A model generated the notes under the pieces. That model was not told the origin of the DNA. It saw nothing but the letters and a program-made list of their open reading frames with translations, and searched no databases. From Streptomyces sp. ITFR-16 (lineage in GTDB: Bacteria; Actinomycetota; Actinomycetes; Streptomycetales; Streptomycetaceae), in NCBI RefSeq assembly GCF_031844705.1, contig NZ_CP134609.1:5146001-5210000 (forward strand): a stretch of DNA of 64,000 bases. The letters run 5' to 3'. This document shows, in pieces, positions 43,952-52,480 of the stretch (position 1 is its first letter; every line of letters starts with the position of its first letter). The position numbers and the translations under genes were made by a program.

Positions 43952-46069
43952 TTGGACAGCGGCATGGATTTCGGGCCCTGGCTCGCCCGTCAGCTGAAGC
44001 AGTCCGGCCTGAACCAGGCCGAGCTCGCTCAGCGGATCGGCATGACCAGGGCAGCGGTCTCGGCCTGGATCACGGGTCGTGCCACGCCGCGCGGTGAGAC
44101 CATCGCGAAGATCGCGGAAGCTCTCGGCACCGACCTCGGCACGATCCATACCCGCACCGCAGACACCCTGGCGGGTCTGCCCGTCTCCTGGTACCACCGA
44201 CCTGGGTACGCCGACGGCGGGCGCGACTTCGGCAACGCCGCCGCCTTCGCCTTCGAGGCCGATGTCGAGGTACTGGCGCGCGAAGCGACGCAGAACAGCC
44301 TCGACGAGCGCCTCGACCGCAATCAACCGCTCCGAGTGCGCTACACGCTGCACGAGTTGACGGGCGAGGCCCTGGCCCGGTTCCGTGAGGAGATCCGGTG
44401 GGACGATCTCCTTCCGCATTACGAGGCGGCTGCGTCCCAGGACCAGAAGGTCGGACGGGTCATCGCGGCTGGGCTGCGCGACATGTACGAGCGTGATCGG
44501 CTGGTTCTTCTGCGCGTCGACGACTACAACGCGTCCGGGCTGACCGGTGACGACTATGAGACCGGCCGGTTCGCCGCAGTGGTGCGCAGGCAGCTCGACA
44601 GCCACAAGACGACGAGCGGGGCGGGCGGCTCGTACGGGCTCGGGAAGGCGACGCTCTGGGCGACGAGCCGTCTCGGACTCGTCCTCATGAATTCCACTCT
44701 GTCCGTGCCTCACGAGGGACGTACCGAGCGGCGTCTCATCGGCCGGCTCGACCTTCCCTGGCGCGAAGTGGACGGCCGTGCCTGGGCCGGCCCCGCCTGG
44801 TTCGGACGTCCCGATCCGGATGCGGACAGTTCGGACGTGGCCCGATCGTGGTGGGCCGACGAGGAGAAGGTCGAGCGCCTTCACCTCACACGGGAGAGCG
44901 ACGAGCCGGGCACGTCGTTCCTGATCGTGGGCGCCCACGACGTGGCGAGCCTTGTCGAGGCGGGCTCGGACGCCGACAGCAAGGGCATCGAGGACGATGA
45001 CAGCGTGCACCGGATGCACAAGCGTCTGGTCCAGGCCCTCGGCCGAAACTTCTGGGCGGCCATGACCGTGGGCGAGACGCGACGACCGCTGTTGGAAGCG
45101 TCCGTCAGGACGCTCCGCAACGGCGCGGAGGTCATTCAGGAGGAACGGGTCGACCCCCGGACTGCGCAGCCCGCACGTACCCGTGCCCTGCAGGCGTTCC
45201 TCGACGGCACGACCGTGGAGCGGCTGACCGAGGACGGCCAGGTAGCCATGTCGACCGTGACGCTCAACGTCCCCGCCCCCGCCGGGGGGAAGGAGAAGAT
45301 CGAGCATCGGGCTGTCGTCCTCGTGACAGGGGCCGACGACATCGACAAGCCGAACCACGTGGTCATGATGCGAGGCAACCGTATGACCGTCAGGACGGCC
45401 CGCGTAGGGGATCTGCCCGTGGGGACCGACGCCTTCCAGGCGGTACTGCTCGCGGGTCACGCCGCCGGTGAGGACGCCCCCGGCGCCGAGGAGGCGGAAG
45501 TGTTCCTTCGGACCTCCGAGCCACCCGAGCACAACAAGTGGGGGCAGACGGAGGAGCTACGGATGCTGTACTCGCCGTCCGCGTATCGTCGGATCGCCAA
45601 ACTCACCACCGACACCAACAAGGCGGTGCGCGACCTCGTCGCCGTGCCCAAGGCGAAACGGGCGGGCGGAGCCGAACGGCTGCGCAAGAAGCTGACGCTC
45701 GGCGGCAGGAGGGCGCCTCGGCCCGCCGGCCGGGTGGCCCTGCCGACGCTGGAGGAACTCGACGCCTTCGTCGACGCCGAGGGTGCGTGGTGCATCACGG
45801 GAGAAGTGAAGATCCCCACCGGTGGTGATTCCTCGCGACCGAGTCCCGTGGCGAAGCTGGATGTGCGCTCGGGGCCCCGCCCCGTACTGGCATGGTCGGA
45901 GCTCGTAGCCGTTCACAATTGTGAAGTGGTCGATGGAACCCTCCACTTCGCGCCGGGCGCCCGCAAGGCGACGTTCAGGGGTACGACCGACGTGTCCACG
46001 CACCCCGTTCAGGCTGTATTCACGGGCCTGATCGTGGAACTCGGAACCGACAAGGGGAGCCAGGCATGA
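43952..46069 (+). CDS. HTH-GHKL ATPase (MORC/MutL-like) of a defence operon
   Basis: A 705-aa protein. Residues ~8-62 form an XRE-type HTH (LKQSGLNQAELAQRIGMTRA, then AVSAWITGRATPRGETI). A GHKL ATPase follows: N-box E111, N115, D118 (REATQNSLDE); G1-like D190, D191, N193, G196 (VDDYNASGLTGDD); and G2 GAGGSYGLGKATLW near 223-235. The C-terminal ~350 residues resemble no family I know. HTH-fused GHKL ATPases of this kind are described beside C5-methyltransferase and Vsr genes in restriction-modification contexts linked to MORC proteins. The start is uncertain: TTG 43952 (8 bases behind GAGGAG), GTG 43943/43946 or ATG 43964. The stop overlaps the next gene in ATGA. Confidence 0.8.
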   Translation: MDSGMDFGPWLARQLKQSGLNQAELAQRIGMTRAAVSAWITGRATPRGETIAKIAEALGTDLGTIHTRTADTLAGLPVSWYHRPGYADGGRDFGNAAAFAFEADVEVLAREATQNSLDERLDRNQPLRVRYTLHELTGEALARFREEIRWDDLLPHYEAAASQDQKVGRVIAAGLRDMYERDRLVLLRVDDYNASGLTGDDYETGRFAAVVRRQLDSHKTTSGAGGSYGLGKATLWATSRLGLVLMNSTLSVPHEGRTERRLIGRLDLPWREVDGRAWAGPAWFGRPDPDADSSDVARSWWADEEKVERLHLTRESDEPGTSFLIVGAHDVASLVEAGSDADSKGIEDDDSVHRMHKRLVQALGRNFWAAMTVGETRRPLLEASVRTLRNGAEVIQEERVDPRTAQPARTRALQAFLDGTTVERLTEDGQVAMSTVTLNVPAPAGGKEKIEHRAVVLVTGADDIDKPNHVVMMRGNRMTVRTARVGDLPVGTDAFQAVLLAGHAAGEDAPGAEEAEVFLRTSEPPEHNKWGQTEELRMLYSPSAYRRIAKLTTDTNKAVRDLVAVPKAKRAGGAERLRKKLTLGGRRAPRPAGRVALPTLEELDAFVDAEGAWCITGEVKIPTGGDSSRPSPVAKLDVRSGPRPVLAWSELVAVHNCEVVDGTLHFAPGARKATFRGTTDVSTHPVQAVFTGLIVELGTDKGSQA

Positions 46070-47058
46070 GGGGCTATCCGTACAAGCGGCTTCCCGGCTC
46101 CGTGACGCTGCGGGTGACCGCAGTCGAACTGAGAGGCCCGGGGGAGGTCCGGGAACCGCTGGACACGAAGACGTTCTCGACCGTCGAACAGGTGGTCGCG
46201 CTGGGGTTGGCCGAGCGGGACGACTGGGAGAAGGCCCGCTTGGCCCTCACAGCCGTTGTACCCGGACGCGCTACCGATCCCGACGGTCCCTGGTCCGACG
46301 TGTCGGTCGTCGTTGTGCTCACCGAAGGGGCCACCAACACGCGGACCACCGTGTGCCTGGAGCCTCGCTCCGAGGGCGGCCGTGAATGGGCAGGACACCT
46401 GGACCTCTGGCGAGCCGATCATCTGGATCGGGCGACCATGGGGGTCCATGTCATCGCCACGGTCGACGAGGTGCGGGGGCGAATGATCGCCGCGTCGGAC
46501 AAGGACTGGATCGTCGATCTGAAGGCCGAGGCCCCTCTGCGCGAGCGGGAACTGGAGGTCTCCGAGGTCGGGTTCCGCGAGGGCCCGGAGTGGCTGCGCC
46601 CCTTCGGGGATGTGCCGTGGACCGTCGACACCTCCGGCGACGTGCCCACGGTCCACGTGAACACCGACTTCGAAGGCATCGCCGAACTCGTCGACGGCAA
46701 TGGCACAGCGGTCGAGAGTCTGGTCCGCGACCTCCTCATCGCCCAGATGTGCACGGACGTGTGGACGGCCGTGTTCCACACGGCCATCGGAGACCTGGAG
46801 ATCGAGGACGACGGCATGCCGCTCTTCCCTCAGGACTGGAGGGGCGAGGTCCTTCGCGAAATGCTTCCGGACGTTGTGCCCGGCCGCTCGTTGGGGGACG
46901 CCCTCCGGGAGGTTCACGGGCGTAGGACCGGAGCGTCCGGATGGACCGACCTCCAGCCGCGCATCCACTACGCGGCGACGCGCAGGGCGGACGTGCCCAA
47001 GGCGTTGACCGCGACCATCCGCGGCCTCGACCGACTCGACCGGGGGAGCGACACGTGA
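46066..47058 (+). CDS. Hypothetical defence-operon protein
   Basis: A 330-aa soluble protein with no recognised domain. It starts MRGYPYKRLPGSVTLRVTAVE and is beta-rich through residue ~200, then helical. The ATG overlaps the HTH-GHKL stop in ATGA and its own stop overlaps the next gene in GTGA, so the three proteins are likely made together. It may be a partner of the GHKL ATPase. Confidence 0.6.
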   Translation: MRGYPYKRLPGSVTLRVTAVELRGPGEVREPLDTKTFSTVEQVVALGLAERDDWEKARLALTAVVPGRATDPDGPWSDVSVVVVLTEGATNTRTTVCLEPRSEGGREWAGHLDLWRADHLDRATMGVHVIATVDEVRGRMIAASDKDWIVDLKAEAPLRERELEVSEVGFREGPEWLRPFGDVPWTVDTSGDVPTVHVNTDFEGIAELVDGNGTAVESLVRDLLIAQMCTDVWTAVFHTAIGDLEIEDDGMPLFPQDWRGEVLREMLPDVVPGRSLGDALREVHGRRTGASGWTDLQPRIHYAATRRADVPKALTATIRGLDRLDRGSDT

Positions 47059-47954
47059 CCGGCAAGCCCAGCCACCTGCCCGAGCGCCTGGCGTTCCTCG
47101 CGGACCTCAATGCAGCCCGGTACCTCACTGAAGGCCTGCTCACCGGCAAGGAGGACGTCCCGGCCATAGCGCTCAACAAGGTCACCGAACCTATGCCGGG
47201 TGCCGAGGCCAGAGGGGCGCTGGGGCCGGTCCGTGATCTCGTCGACGACGCCATGCACGCGTTCCGTGACGAAAAGGTCACCGCCGCCGACGCCTGGCTG
47301 GCTCCCCGACTCCACGCGACGCTGAGGCTCACGCGCCGCGAAGCCGCCGATCGCCGGCTGTGGAACTACCTCGCTCTGGGAGTCGCTCCCGACTACGTCG
47401 TGTGGCGGCACATGCCGGAGCCGAAGAAGGAGAGCCGGGGGGAGGCGACGCGCGTAGCCGCCTCGCGCTTTCGCGGTGCCTCCTACACCCAGGCGTTCGC
47501 CCGCTTGTGGTGGGCCGCCGAGCTCTTCCGGAACGGCTCCGACTACGGCCCGGTGGTGACCGTCTGCGCCCACCAGGACATGCTCAACACGGGATTGAGA
47601 CTCGACGCGATCGACCACCGGCCGACGGCACAGGCGCTGTCACGTCTGATCGAGCGCGGCATCGTCAGCACCGGGCGGGAGATCAACGCGCTCGCGAGGG
47701 TGGTCAACGCCTCTGCGGCGACGCTCATGTACGACGTCGTCGCGCCGGATGTCGAACGTGACGGCCGGCCGGCCGCGGAGTGGATCGCGGCCGCCGAGTG
47801 GGCGCCGGCCGTGCAGCGAAGGGCGCTCCCGGAAGGGCCGGACGAGGAGAAGGCGCCGGAGGACTCTGTGACCGCCCTCGCCGACCTCTTCGCGGAGCTT
47901 TTCGCCGGAGCCCCTGTGCGCGGGAAGAGGACCGAGCACAACGAGGCGGACTGA
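47055..47954 (+). CDS. DUF6339-like protein of the GHKL operon
   Basis: A 299-aa protein. The central block LWNYLALGVAPDYVVWRHMP, then RFRGASYTQAFARLWWAAELF and NGSDYGPV resembles what I recall as DUF6339, a family seen beside C5-methyltransferases. That match is from memory and needs a profile search. GTG 47055 overlaps the preceding TGA in GTGA. The tail beyond residue 250 is acidic and probably disordered. Confidence 0.6.
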   Translation: MTGKPSHLPERLAFLADLNAARYLTEGLLTGKEDVPAIALNKVTEPMPGAEARGALGPVRDLVDDAMHAFRDEKVTAADAWLAPRLHATLRLTRREAADRRLWNYLALGVAPDYVVWRHMPEPKKESRGEATRVAASRFRGASYTQAFARLWWAAELFRNGSDYGPVVTVCAHQDMLNTGLRLDAIDHRPTAQALSRLIERGIVSTGREINALARVVNASAATLMYDVVAPDVERDGRPAAEWIAAAEWAPAVQRRALPEGPDEEKAPEDSVTALADLFAELFAGAPVRGKRTEHNEAD

Positions 47955-47966
47955 CCGGAGCATGGT

Positions 47967-47993
47967 CGAAGGCCCCTGGGTCAGGAGCCTTCG
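47967..47993. terminator. Bidirectional terminator between convergent defence operons
   Basis: CGAAGGC (47967-47973) pairs with GCCTTCG (47987-47993); inside, CCTG pairs with CAGG around a GGT loop after one C-A mismatch. It overlaps the last codons of the methyltransferase gene and follows the DUF6339-like stop by 12 bases. Confidence 0.75.
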
Positions 47994-49234
47994 GCGGGGG
48001 TGTCCGCCTCCGTGGAGGGGAGTTGCGGTGTCCATTCGGCGAGCTGCGTGAACCACTCGTCCTTCGGGGCCGCACGCAGGAGCGCATTGCTCAGAATGTG
48101 CAGGGACAGACGTGGAGGGATGGCATTTCCGATCTGCTGAGCCACGTCGGTGGATCGCCACGGGTAGTGCGCCGGGAACGACTGGAGCAGCCCGCCCTCC
48201 TCAAACGACAGCCGGTCCAACTCCTCCCCGACCTCCTTCGTACCCGCTCCGTTCTCCTTCAGCAGGAACAGGCGATTGCGGCGGAATTTGCCGGTGATGG
48301 TGGCGGCCGGCTCCTGCGAGGTGCGGCGCCCTCGGTTCTTGGGATCGCCGCCCGAGCCGTAGTTGGAGACCAGAACGAAATCGTGGGGCCGGGTGGCGCG
48401 GAGGGCGTCCGCAGCCGATACCCAGGGGCCCAGCTTCTTGGACTCCGGGGTCCTCGGCGGTGCGAACAGGGACCCGTCCTGCTGCTCGGTGGCCGTGTCC
48501 TGGCGCTCCTGGGACAGCAACCGCTCGGTTCCCTTGCGGTACCGCTGATGGGTAGCACGGGGAAAGCGGACCTGCCTTCCCGTGTTCTCCGGGTCCCACT
48601 GGGCGATCAGCACGGCGCGCCGGCGCGTCTGAGGGACGCCGAAGTCCTCGGCGTGCAGCACATGGGCGTCGGCCGCGTAGCCGATTCGCCTGAGAAGCCC
48701 GGCGTAGTGCTTCCACACGGGCAGCACCGTGGGCACCTGCTCCAGCACCACCACGTCGTACGGTCTGCCGCGCTTGAGCTTCGCTTCCATGATCCACCGC
48801 AGCGGTTGGAGTACGAACCCCGTGCGTTCGTCGGACATGGAGTCGGTCTCGGCCCTGACCGCCTTCCAGGCGGCCTCGAAGGAAGCGAGGGTCTCATGGT
48901 CGACCAGGCAACCGGCCAAGCGCTTCACGTCGTCCAGCGCCTTGTGGCCCTCCCGGTTGCCGGCCACGGAGAACGACTGGCACGGCGGCCCGCCGGTGAG
49001 GACGTTGGCGTCCTTCACCTGAGAGTCGCAGGGACCCAGCGCGGCGACATCCTTCTCCACCGTGGTCCGAAGGCCGGCCGCGTCGCGCGTCGCACGGGTC
49101 GGGTCGTCCCACTCGACCCCGATGCTCTTCACTCCCATGATCGTGGCCGCGATGTCGAGCCCGCCAGGGCCTGCGAACAAGTCCACGATGCGGAAATCCG
49201 CAGGTAGGAGTGGTGAGTGAGGCTTGTGGGTCAT
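47981..49234 (-). CDS. C5-cytosine DNA methyltransferase (canonical motifs)
   Basis: A 417-aa methyltransferase. Motif I is VDLFAGPGGLD (18-28), motif IV GGPPCQSFS (84-92) with the catalytic Cys, motif VI EQVPTV (EQV where ENV is usual), motif VIII QTRRRAVLIAQ (~201) and motif X IGNAIPP (~369). The target-recognition region lies between VIII and X. It lies downstream of vsr and a degenerate methyltransferase gene, 51 bases from the latter, on the same strand. It is probably the modification enzyme of the island. ATG 49234. Confidence 0.93.
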   Translation of the reverse strand: MTHKPHSPLLPADFRIVDLFAGPGGLDIAATIMGVKSIGVEWDDPTRATRDAAGLRTTVEKDVAALGPCDSQVKDANVLTGGPPCQSFSVAGNREGHKALDDVKRLAGCLVDHETLASFEAAWKAVRAETDSMSDERTGFVLQPLRWIMEAKLKRGRPYDVVVLEQVPTVLPVWKHYAGLLRRIGYAADAHVLHAEDFGVPQTRRRAVLIAQWDPENTGRQVRFPRATHQRYRKGTERLLSQERQDTATEQQDGSLFAPPRTPESKKLGPWVSAADALRATRPHDFVLVSNYGSGGDPKNRGRRTSQEPAATITGKFRRNRLFLLKENGAGTKEVGEELDRLSFEEGGLLQSFPAHYPWRSTDVAQQIGNAIPPRLSLHILSNALLRAAPKDEWFTQLAEWTPQLPSTEADTPAEGS

Positions 49235-49285
49235 GGGGTTGAAGTGTATCGGCTTTCCCCCGGGTCGAGACAGCCTCGCGCGCGC

Positions 49286-50242
49286 TCAACTACGCAGGGC
49301 CCTTGCGACGGCGAGGCCCAGAGCCCGGCCCACCGGCGGCGGCGAAGCATGGCCGATCTGGCGGTATCGAGCAGTCTTCCTGCCCGCGAACAGCCAGTCG
49401 GTCGGGAAGCCCTGCAGGAGTGCGGTCTGTGCGTCCGTGAGCTTGATCAGGCCCGGGCGGCCGACGACCTCGGGACCCGGAACCTCGTCGGCCAGGGCTC
49501 CTCCGTTGACTCCCATGCGCGCCCAGGCGGTCTTCGTTCCGGTGGGGCCCAGGTCCGCGCCCCCTCTGTTGTCGGAGCCCCCGACCAGCGTTGGCGCCAC
49601 GGCGATCGCCTGCTCCGCCCAGGCATCGGCTTCGCGCCACCCGCGGGCAGCCATGGAACGGCGCAATGCCCGGCCCACCGAGATGTGTTCGGTAACCGTC
49701 GCGACGGGCGGTCGGAAGGTGTCGGCGAACCGCTCCTTGAGAGCGACGAGCACTCCCTGTTTCCGGTCCTGCGGTACGCCGAAGTCCGCCGCGTTCAGTA
49801 CGAACCAGTGCAGCCGGTACCCGAGGTGCTCCAGTTCCTTGCGGACGAAGCCGCGCAAGGTCTCGAACGCCGAGGCGTAGACGAGGCCGGGCACGTTCTC
49901 GATGATCAGAGCGCGCGGCTGGATCGAGTGCGCGAGGAGGATCGCTGCTTCCAGGAGACGCTCCTCCACGTCCGTCCCGACTCTTCCCGCGGTCGCGCTC
50001 GATCTCACGCGCGGCAGCCCGGCGGACAGCAGGTCGACATCGTAGGTGTGTGGGTGCTCGTCAGGAACGAAGTCGAGAAGGTCCATCTCCACGACGTTCC
50101 ACCGGGGTCGGTTGGCGCGCAGCGTCTCGCAGGCCACGGGCTTGTTGTCCAGAAGCAGTACGGGCTCGAATCCGGCCTGTTCGAGCCCGAGGGCCAGCCC
50201 GCCGGCCCCTGCGCACACATCTACGAACCGCAATCCACTCAT
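49286..50242 (-). CDS. C5-methyltransferase-like protein without the PCQ cysteine
   Basis: A 318-aa protein with the C5-methyltransferase fold. Motif I is FVDVCAGAGGLALG (6-19), motif VI IIENVPG (~113), motif VIII QDRKQGVLVA (~161; QDRKQ in place of QxRxR) and motif X QIGHASPPPVG (~299). Motif IV, normally GPPCQ, reads AGLPRVRSSA at residues 74-83, so the catalytic Cys after Pro is Arg78. The codons (positions near 50008-50020) were read directly and carry no frameshift. It is either a non-catalytic DNA-binding partner or uses another residue. ATG 50242 overlaps the vsr stop in ATGA. Confidence 0.85.
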   Translation of the reverse strand: MSGLRFVDVCAGAGGLALGLEQAGFEPVLLLDNKPVACETLRANRPRWNVVEMDLLDFVPDEHPHTYDVDLLSAGLPRVRSSATAGRVGTDVEERLLEAAILLAHSIQPRALIIENVPGLVYASAFETLRGFVRKELEHLGYRLHWFVLNAADFGVPQDRKQGVLVALKERFADTFRPPVATVTEHISVGRALRRSMAARGWREADAWAEQAIAVAPTLVGGSDNRGGADLGPTGTKTAWARMGVNGGALADEVPGPEVVGRPGLIKLTDAQTALLQGFPTDWLFAGRKTARYRQIGHASPPPVGRALGLAVARALRS

Positions 50243-50691
50243 GAGCCCCCGCTCCCCCGTCCTGCCCGCTCGGCGGACTTCTTGCGATCCACGGTTGCCG
50301 CTACCTGTTCGGCGACCTGCGCCGGGGGCTGGTGCTCCCAGAAGCGCAGGACCGTCCATCCCTCGGCGACCAGATGGGCGGTGGTCTCCGTGTCCCGTGC
50401 CATGTTGCGGTCGAGCTTCTGCCGCCACCACTCGGCGTTCGACTTCGGTTGCGTCGCGTGATCGGGGCAGCCGTGCCAGAAGCACCCGTCCAGAAACACC
50501 GCCACCTTGGCCCGCGTGAAGGCGATGTCAATCGTACGTCGGGACATGTGGGGTACCCGCTCGTTGAGGCGGTACCGGTAACCGGACGCGTGCAACAGCT
50601 TCCGGACGGCCACCTCGGGCGCGGTGTCGCGACTCGCTTGGCGGCTCATTCGGGCGGAGACGCCGGGTGACGACGGCTTGGCGGTGTTCAT
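50239..50691 (-). CDS. vsr: Very short patch repair endonuclease
   Basis: A 150-aa Vsr-type nickase. Catalytic region: SRDTAPEVAVRKLLHASGYR (Glu and helix near 22-41), then IDIAFTRAKVAVFLDGCFWHG with the DxxxxxxxxVFVDGCFWHG pattern, and KSNAEWWRQKLDRNMARD. It nicks at T:G mismatches made by 5-methylcytosine deamination. Two C5-methyltransferase-family genes follow in the same operon, with a 4-base overlap to the first. ATG 50691 is used; GTG 50694 and TTG 50700 are alternatives behind GGAGA. Confidence 0.93.
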   Translation of the reverse strand: MNTAKPSSPGVSARMSRQASRDTAPEVAVRKLLHASGYRYRLNERVPHMSRRTIDIAFTRAKVAVFLDGCFWHGCPDHATQPKSNAEWWRQKLDRNMARDTETTAHLVAEGWTVLRFWEHQPPAQVAEQVAATVDRKKSAERAGRGSGGS

Positions 50692-50784
50692 CACTGCCAA
50701 GTCTCCTACGCCCCGCGCTCTTCGTGATCGATGACGGCGAAATCGCCTCGCGCCAACCGGTGTCGGTCGGCTGTCTCCGGCTGT

Positions 50785-51294
50785 TCAGGAGGGCAGCCGC
50801 GATTCCGTCAGCAGGTCGCGTGCATAGAACAAGCCCGGCTTTCCCGACAAGGTGACCTTTTCGCCCGTCGTTACGAACCCCGTGCGGGTCAGTACGGTGC
50901 GGGATGCCGTGTTGGTGATCGCGGCCGCCGCGCGGAGAGTGGTGAGGGTGTAGCTGTCGGTGCAGAGCGTGAAGAGGTGGCGGACCGTCGTTGTGGCCAG
51001 GCCCCGGCCCGTGGCCTTCTTCGCCAGGCGGAAGCCCAGGTCGGCCGTGCCGGACGCGATGTCCACCAGGTTGAACCGGCCCAGGATCTCTCCGCCGTCC
51101 TGCGCCACCAGGACATGGAAGTGGCAGGTGCCCGTGGCCTGTTCGGTGAGGAGGGACTCGTGGCGGGACGCGAAGTCGGTGAAGTACGCGTCGCCCCGGT
51201 CCGGTACCGAGGCCGCGAAGAACGCGCGGTTCTCCCGCTCGAAGGCGAGGAGGGCCGGGGCGTGGTCCGGCCGCAGGCGCTGGAGTTCGGGCAT
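50785..51294 (-). CDS. GNAT family N-acetyltransferase (RimJ-like)
   Basis: A 169-aa acetyltransferase with LQRLRPDHAPALLAF at the start, EILGRFNLVDI beta-4, FRLAKKATGRGLATTTVRHLF (acetyl-CoA loop, near 91-111) and LTRTGFVTTGE at the end. The arrangement fits the RimJ/RimL group acting on protein N-termini or small amines. It is on the same strand as vsr but 93 bases away; no functional link to the island is apparent. Confidence 0.88.
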   Translation of the reverse strand: MPELQRLRPDHAPALLAFERENRAFFAASVPDRGDAYFTDFASRHESLLTEQATGTCHFHVLVAQDGGEILGRFNLVDIASGTADLGFRLAKKATGRGLATTTVRHLFTLCTDSYTLTTLRAAAAITNTASRTVLTRTGFVTTGEKVTLSGKPGLFYARDLLTESRLPS

Positions 51295-51353
51295 GGGGGG
51301 CAGCCTACGGAGGCGGGCGGGGGCCCGCCCACGGGATTTCGGCCGCCCCCGCG

Positions 51354-52355
51354 CTACGCGCCCCCGTGGCAGTCCCGGTACGAGCGGCCCGAGCCGCACC
51401 AGCAGGCCGCGCTCCTCGCCGGCGGCCACGGGACCGCGCGGCCCCGGGCGGCCAGGGTCGTGGCGTACTGGGGGAGCAGGTCCGGGTCCGCCGGGGAGGC
51501 GGCCTCGGAGGCGGCGAACGCCTCGTACGACGGGACCGTGCCCGTCACGATGCCGAGGTTCGGCGTCCCCGTCGCATGGAGGTCGCGCAGGGCCGCCTCC
51601 AGGCGGGCCAGGTGGTCCGCGTGGGAGACGTACTCCGAGGCGAGTCCGGGGTACGCGGCCAGGAGTTCGCGCAGTTCGTCCTCCGGCCAGTGCAGCACCG
51701 CCACCGGAAAGGGGCGGGACAGGGCCGTGCGGTACGTGCCCAGCTCCGCGCGGAGCCGGGTGATCTCGGCCTTCAGCTCGCCCGGGTCCGAGGAGCCCAG
51801 CGACCACAGCCGCTTCGGGTCGTGCAGTTCGTCCAGCGGGACCGCCGCCGTGTGCAGCGCGTCCGCCAGTTCGTCCCAGGCGTCGTGCGTGACGCCCATC
51901 AGCCTGCGCACCCGGTGCCGGCCGGTCAGCAGCGACTGGGTGGCGTACGGGACTTCCTCGCCCGGGGCGATGAGCAGGGTGAGGGCCGTCGAGAAGTAGT
52001 CGTGGGCCGCTTCGAGCTCGTCGTGGGCCTCCAGCGTCTCGGCCGCGATCTCCCAGGGAGCCGCCTCCAGCGGGCCAGCCGCGCGGATCCCGTCGATGAT
52101 CGCGCGGGCCTCCGCCTCGTGCCCGTACTCCCACAGGTTGGCCGCGTTGAGCGCCTTGACCAGGTGGGGGTGTTCGGTGTCGGGGTCGCTGAGCAGTTCG
52201 TCGTAGAGCGTGGTGGCGCGAGCGCGGTCGCCGGCGAGTTCCAGATGGGCGGCGGCCTGGAGGAGCAGCGGTTCGTGGTCCTCGGGATACTGCGCCGCGG
52301 TGCGCAGCAGGCGCTCGGCTTCGGTGGTGTGGTCGGCAGGCGTGTCGGGGCGCAT
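51354..52355 (-). CDS. TPR-like protein with C-terminal SEC-C motif
   Basis: A 333-aa protein. The N-terminal half is helical repeats (EPLLLQAAAHLELAGDRARA, then LVKALNAANLWEYGHEAEAR) like TPRs. The last ~20 residues, CWCGSGRSYRDCHG, form a SEC-C zinc motif. SEC-C motifs bind zinc and are found in SecA and in regulatory proteins. ATG 52355; an ATG at 52364 adds three residues. Confidence 0.87.
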   Translation of the reverse strand: MRPDTPADHTTEAERLLRTAAQYPEDHEPLLLQAAAHLELAGDRARATTLYDELLSDPDTEHPHLVKALNAANLWEYGHEAEARAIIDGIRAAGPLEAAPWEIAAETLEAHDELEAAHDYFSTALTLLIAPGEEVPYATQSLLTGRHRVRRLMGVTHDAWDELADALHTAAVPLDELHDPKRLWSLGSSDPGELKAEITRLRAELGTYRTALSRPFPVAVLHWPEDELRELLAAYPGLASEYVSHADHLARLEAALRDLHATGTPNLGIVTGTVPSYEAFAASEAASPADPDLLPQYATTLAARGRAVPWPPARSAACWCGSGRSYRDCHGGA

Positions 52356-52467
52356 GAACCACACCGTACTGCTGTACGCCCACGGGACGGAGGCTTGTTC
52401 CGGCTCCGGGGAGTGGTGCGGGAGCGTGAGCCTTGTTACGGCTCTGGTGAGTTGCGGGTCCCGGGCC

Positions 52468-52473
52468 TATCGT
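52468..52473 (+). promoter_or_regulatory. Leaderless -10 of the sortase operon
   Basis: TATCGT at 52468-52473 lies 7 bases before GTG 52481, the spacing of a leaderless Streptomyces promoter. The -35 is weak (TGGTGA, 52445-52450). An in-frame GTG at 52472 overlaps the -10 and is unlikely to be the start. Confidence 0.55.
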
Positions 52474-52480
52474 GCGGGCC

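Larger units (their letters stand above)
31167..50691. other. Defence island: two opposed arms, DISARM-like and GHKL/Dcm/Vsr
   Basis: Eleven consecutive genes with nucleic-acid-modifying or helicase predictions. The leftward arm (31167-43363) includes DrmB-like, DrmA-like, UvrD-like and GHKL-SF2 proteins. The rightward arm (43952-47954) has an HTH-GHKL ATPase and two accessory genes and converges on a Vsr/methyltransferase operon (47981-50691). The neighbouring genes on either side are unrelated housekeeping-type genes; no integrase or tRNA marks the edges. Confidence 0.8.

Noticed and set aside
31072..50784. Integrative element or prophage boundaries
   Set aside because: No integrase, recombinase, tRNA, attachment-site repeats or phage structural genes were found at either edge.
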